NCBI GenBank assembly: GCA_937899265.1
Contig: CALBPV010000032.1
Span: 1 to 14,297 of the forward strand
Direction: 5' to 3'
DNA length: 14,297 nt
Origin: an uncultured Bacteroidales bacterium
Lineage (GTDB): Bacteria; Bacteroidota; Bacteroidia; Bacteroidales; UBA3663
The notes below the pieces were generated by a model. The model was not told the DNA's origin and made no database searches. It worked only from the letters and a program-made list of their open reading frames with translations. Shown piece after piece: positions 12,767-14,297 of this stretch; within the stretch, counting starts at the first letter, position 1, and each line of letters begins with the position of its first letter. The translations under genes were made by a program, and so were the position numbers.

Positions 12767-13989
12767 TTGAAATCATGGCACCCGTCGGGTGCAGAGAATC
12801 GTTGGCAGCCGCCATACAGGCAGGTGCAGACAGCGTTTATTTCGGTATTCAGGGCCTGAATATGCGCTCCGGCTCAGCCAATAACTTCCATAAAGAAGAT
12901 CTTCCGGAGATTGTCGCTTTGTGTGAAGAACATCACATGAAAACCTATCTCACGGTCAATACCATCATGTATGACGGCGATTTGGACACCATGCGAGCCA
13001 TCATCGATGCAGCTGCCGAAGCCGGTGTCTCTGCCGTCATTGCCAGCGATGTGGCTGCAATGGTTTATGCCCGACAGAGGAATGTGGAAGTACACTTGTC
13101 CACACAGCTGAATATCTCCAATACCGAAGCATTGAAATTCTATGCCCAATTTGCTGATGTGGCTGTTTTGGCACGTGAACTGAATATGGACCAAGTCAAA
13201 CATATCCATGAGGAAATAGTACGTCAGAACATTTGCGGTCCCAAAGGCAAATGGATTCGGATAGAGATGTTTGCTCACGGTGCTTTGTGTATGGCTGTTT
13301 CAGGAAAATGCTATTTGAGTTTGCATGAATATGGAAAGTCTGCCAATCGGGGAGCTTGTGCGCAAGTCTGCCGACATGGTTACACAGTTCATGACAATGC
13401 TCACGACATCGATTTGGATATTGACAACCAATATATCATGTCTCCCAAGGATTTGAAGACCATTCATTTTCTCAACAAGATGATTGATGCCGGTGTGGAA
13501 GTCTTCAAAATAGAAGGTAGGGCAAGAGGTCCCGAATATGTCAAAACGGTCGTTTCATGCTATCGCGAAGCTGCCGATGCCATAGCCCTCGGAACCTATA
13601 CTGACGAGAAAATCAAAGACTGGGACGAACGTCTCTCCCGTGTCTTCAACAGAGGTTTTTGGAACGGATATTATCTGGGACAAAAACTGGGCGAATGGAG
13701 TTCACATTACGGATCGTTGGCCAAAGAACACAAAGAGTATGCAGCCAAAGTGATGGGATGGTATTCGAGAATAGGTATAGGCGATATGAGATGTGACGCG
13801 ATGGAGCTCCATAAAGGTGACCGCATCATGATTATAGGTCCCACAACAGGAGTGATGGAACTCACGCTCGACCAGATACAGGTAGATTATAAAAATGTGG
13901 AGACCGTTCATCAGGGAGAACGTTTTTCCATACCTGTTCCGCACAAAGTGAGACCGTCGGATAAGATTTTTAAGATTATATCTAATTGA
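12763..13989 (+). CDS. U32 family protein, TrhP-like tRNA hydroxylation enzyme
   Basis: U32 proteins were first called peptidases, but the characterised members YegQ/TrhP and RlhA hydroxylate RNA bases; TrhP uses prephenate to make 5-hydroxyuridine at tRNA U34. The 408-residue protein begins MIEIMAPVGCRESLAAAIQA, has the GADSVYFGI segment (21-29), and carries the U32 signature EMFAHGALCMAVSGKC (168-183) followed by NRGACAQVCR (195-204). The conserved Cys176, Cys183, Cys199 and Cys203 are candidate iron-sulfur ligands. The C-terminal beta-rich part has HKGDRIMIIGP and the VPHKVRPSDKI end. The length is close to TrhP and shorter than RlhA, but which RNA is the substrate is inference. It overlaps nadA by ATGA, so it is translationally coupled to it; both products probably carry 4Fe-4S clusters. 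Confidence 0.9.
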   Translation: MIEIMAPVGCRESLAAAIQAGADSVYFGIQGLNMRSGSANNFHKEDLPEIVALCEEHHMKTYLTVNTIMYDGDLDTMRAIIDAAAEAGVSAVIASDVAAMVYARQRNVEVHLSTQLNISNTEALKFYAQFADVAVLARELNMDQVKHIHEEIVRQNICGPKGKWIRIEMFAHGALCMAVSGKCYLSLHEYGKSANRGACAQVCRHGYTVHDNAHDIDLDIDNQYIMSPKDLKTIHFLNKMIDAGVEVFKIEGRARGPEYVKTVVSCYREAADAIALGTYTDEKIKDWDERLSRVFNRGFWNGYYLGQKLGEWSSHYGSLAKEHKEYAAKVMGWYSRIGIGDMRCDAMELHKGDRIMIIGPTTGVMELTLDQIQVDYKNVETVHQGERFSIPVPHKVRPSDKIFKIISN

Positions 13990-14101
13990 CAGAAAAAATT
14001 ACAATGGAAATGAAATATTTTTGAAATTTTCAATTTTGTTTCAAAAATATTAAATTTATTTCGTGATAAGAAAAAAATTCTCGTTCTTATTGGATTTGTA
14101 T
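13990..14101. other. AT-rich spacer with a perfect 13-bp hairpin
   Basis: AATATTTTTGAAA (14014-14026) and TTTCAAAAATATT (14039-14051) are perfect complements with a 12-base loop, 24 bp after the U32 stop codon. A second weaker pair, ATAAGAA (14066-14072) and TTCTTAT (14084-14090), follows. The first stem is nearly all A/T and has only a short T run after it, so it may be a terminator, an RNA-stability element or simply AT-rich DNA. Confidence 0.45.
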
Positions 14102-14138
14102 TGTAGAAGCCTGCATGAATTATATACAGGCTTCTACA
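14102..14138 (+). terminator. Perfect 12-bp hairpin, probable terminator of the nadA unit
   Basis: TGTAGAAGCCTG (14102-14113) pairs perfectly with CAGGCTTCTACA (14127-14138) around a 13-base loop. The following GATTTACGTCTT is only moderately T-rich. It is the first GC-containing stable stem after the nadA and U32 genes, which makes termination the likely role. Confidence 0.55.
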
Positions 14139-14160
14139 GATTTACGTCTTCCGAAACGAA

Positions 14161-14297
14161 CAAATCGTTACGCGAAGTTCGGAGTTCGGTTTGTAAAGTT
14201 GCAAATCGTTACGCGAAGTTCGGAAATCGGTTTGCAAAGTTGCAAATCGTTACGCGAAGTTCGGAGATTGGTTTGCAAAGTTGCAAATCGTTACGCG
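14161..14297. repeat. 41-bp tandem repeat, 3.3 copies, cut by the window end
   Basis: Units start at 14161, 14202, 14243 and 14284, each opening with CAAATCGTTACGCGAAGTTC. The first 23 bases are nearly invariant. The middle varies (GGAGTTCGG, GGAAATCGG, GGAGATTGG), and the end TTTGCAAAGTTG changes once to TTTGTAAAGTTG. The fourth copy is cut off by the window edge. No start codon or coding pattern runs through it. Its role is unknown. Confidence 0.92.

Noticed and set aside
13166..13186. Fourth CACGTG, within the U32 gene
   Set aside because: Only the central six bases and two flanking bases on the right fit parS; the left flank TTTGG does not.
1..14297. tRNA, rRNA or CRISPR array
   Set aside because: No cloverleaf, no rRNA-like sequence, and no regularly spaced repeat with unique spacers was found; the terminal 41-bp repeat has no spacers of CRISPR type.

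Overview
The window looks like chromosomal DNA of a Bacteroidota species, probably order Bacteroidales. Several upstream regions carry the Bacteroidota-type -7 box TAnnTTTG, coding density is moderate with AT-rich spacers, and the housekeeping proteins (MnmG, Apt, UvrC, YbeY without the third metal His) read like that phylum. I cannot place it to genus with confidence.

Layout. Positions 1-474 hold no convincing gene, only hairpins and short repeats. A monocistronic periplasmic adaptor lipoprotein of the RND-efflux type (542-1624, minus) ends at a clear terminator and is divergent from an AraC-family regulator (1823-2719, plus). Their shared spacer carries 12-bp direct repeats 21 bp apart. From 2790 to 11096 every gene is on the minus strand. 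In transcription order they are ybeY, mnmG, apt, uvrC, a short cytoplasmic GH13 alpha-amylase-like enzyme, a 244-residue protein of unknown family and a 522-residue protein with five predicted membrane helices. After a 720-bp AT-rich gap, nadA and a U32-family protein (tRNA hydroxylation type) run on the plus strand with a 4-bp overlap. The last 300 bp hold two hairpins and a 41-bp tandem repeat that runs off the window.

The most interesting part is the gap between ybeY and nadA. It has the features of a chromosomal replication origin (oriC): two exact TTATTCACA DnaA boxes, several near-matches, a very AT-rich stretch with inverted repeats, and a duplicated 27-28 bp hairpin element with 110-bp spacing. 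Gene orientation switches from all-minus to all-plus across it. Within 2-5 kb there are three CACGTG-centred palindromes matching the ParB-binding parS sequence: one in mnmG, one in uvrC and one at the last codons of uvrC. The last of these is directly joined to ten tandem GTTTCAR heptamers that resemble a parS half-site. A well-formed Bacteroidota promoter points into the origin-like region from its left edge. Together these suggest that the window spans the replication origin and centromere region. The dnaA and parAB genes are not in the window.

The housekeeping genes serve translation and nucleic-acid maintenance: rRNA maturation, tRNA U34 modification, adenine salvage, nucleotide excision repair, NAD synthesis and tRNA hydroxylation. 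The amylase-like gene and the two unknown genes appear to be appended to the end of that transcription unit.
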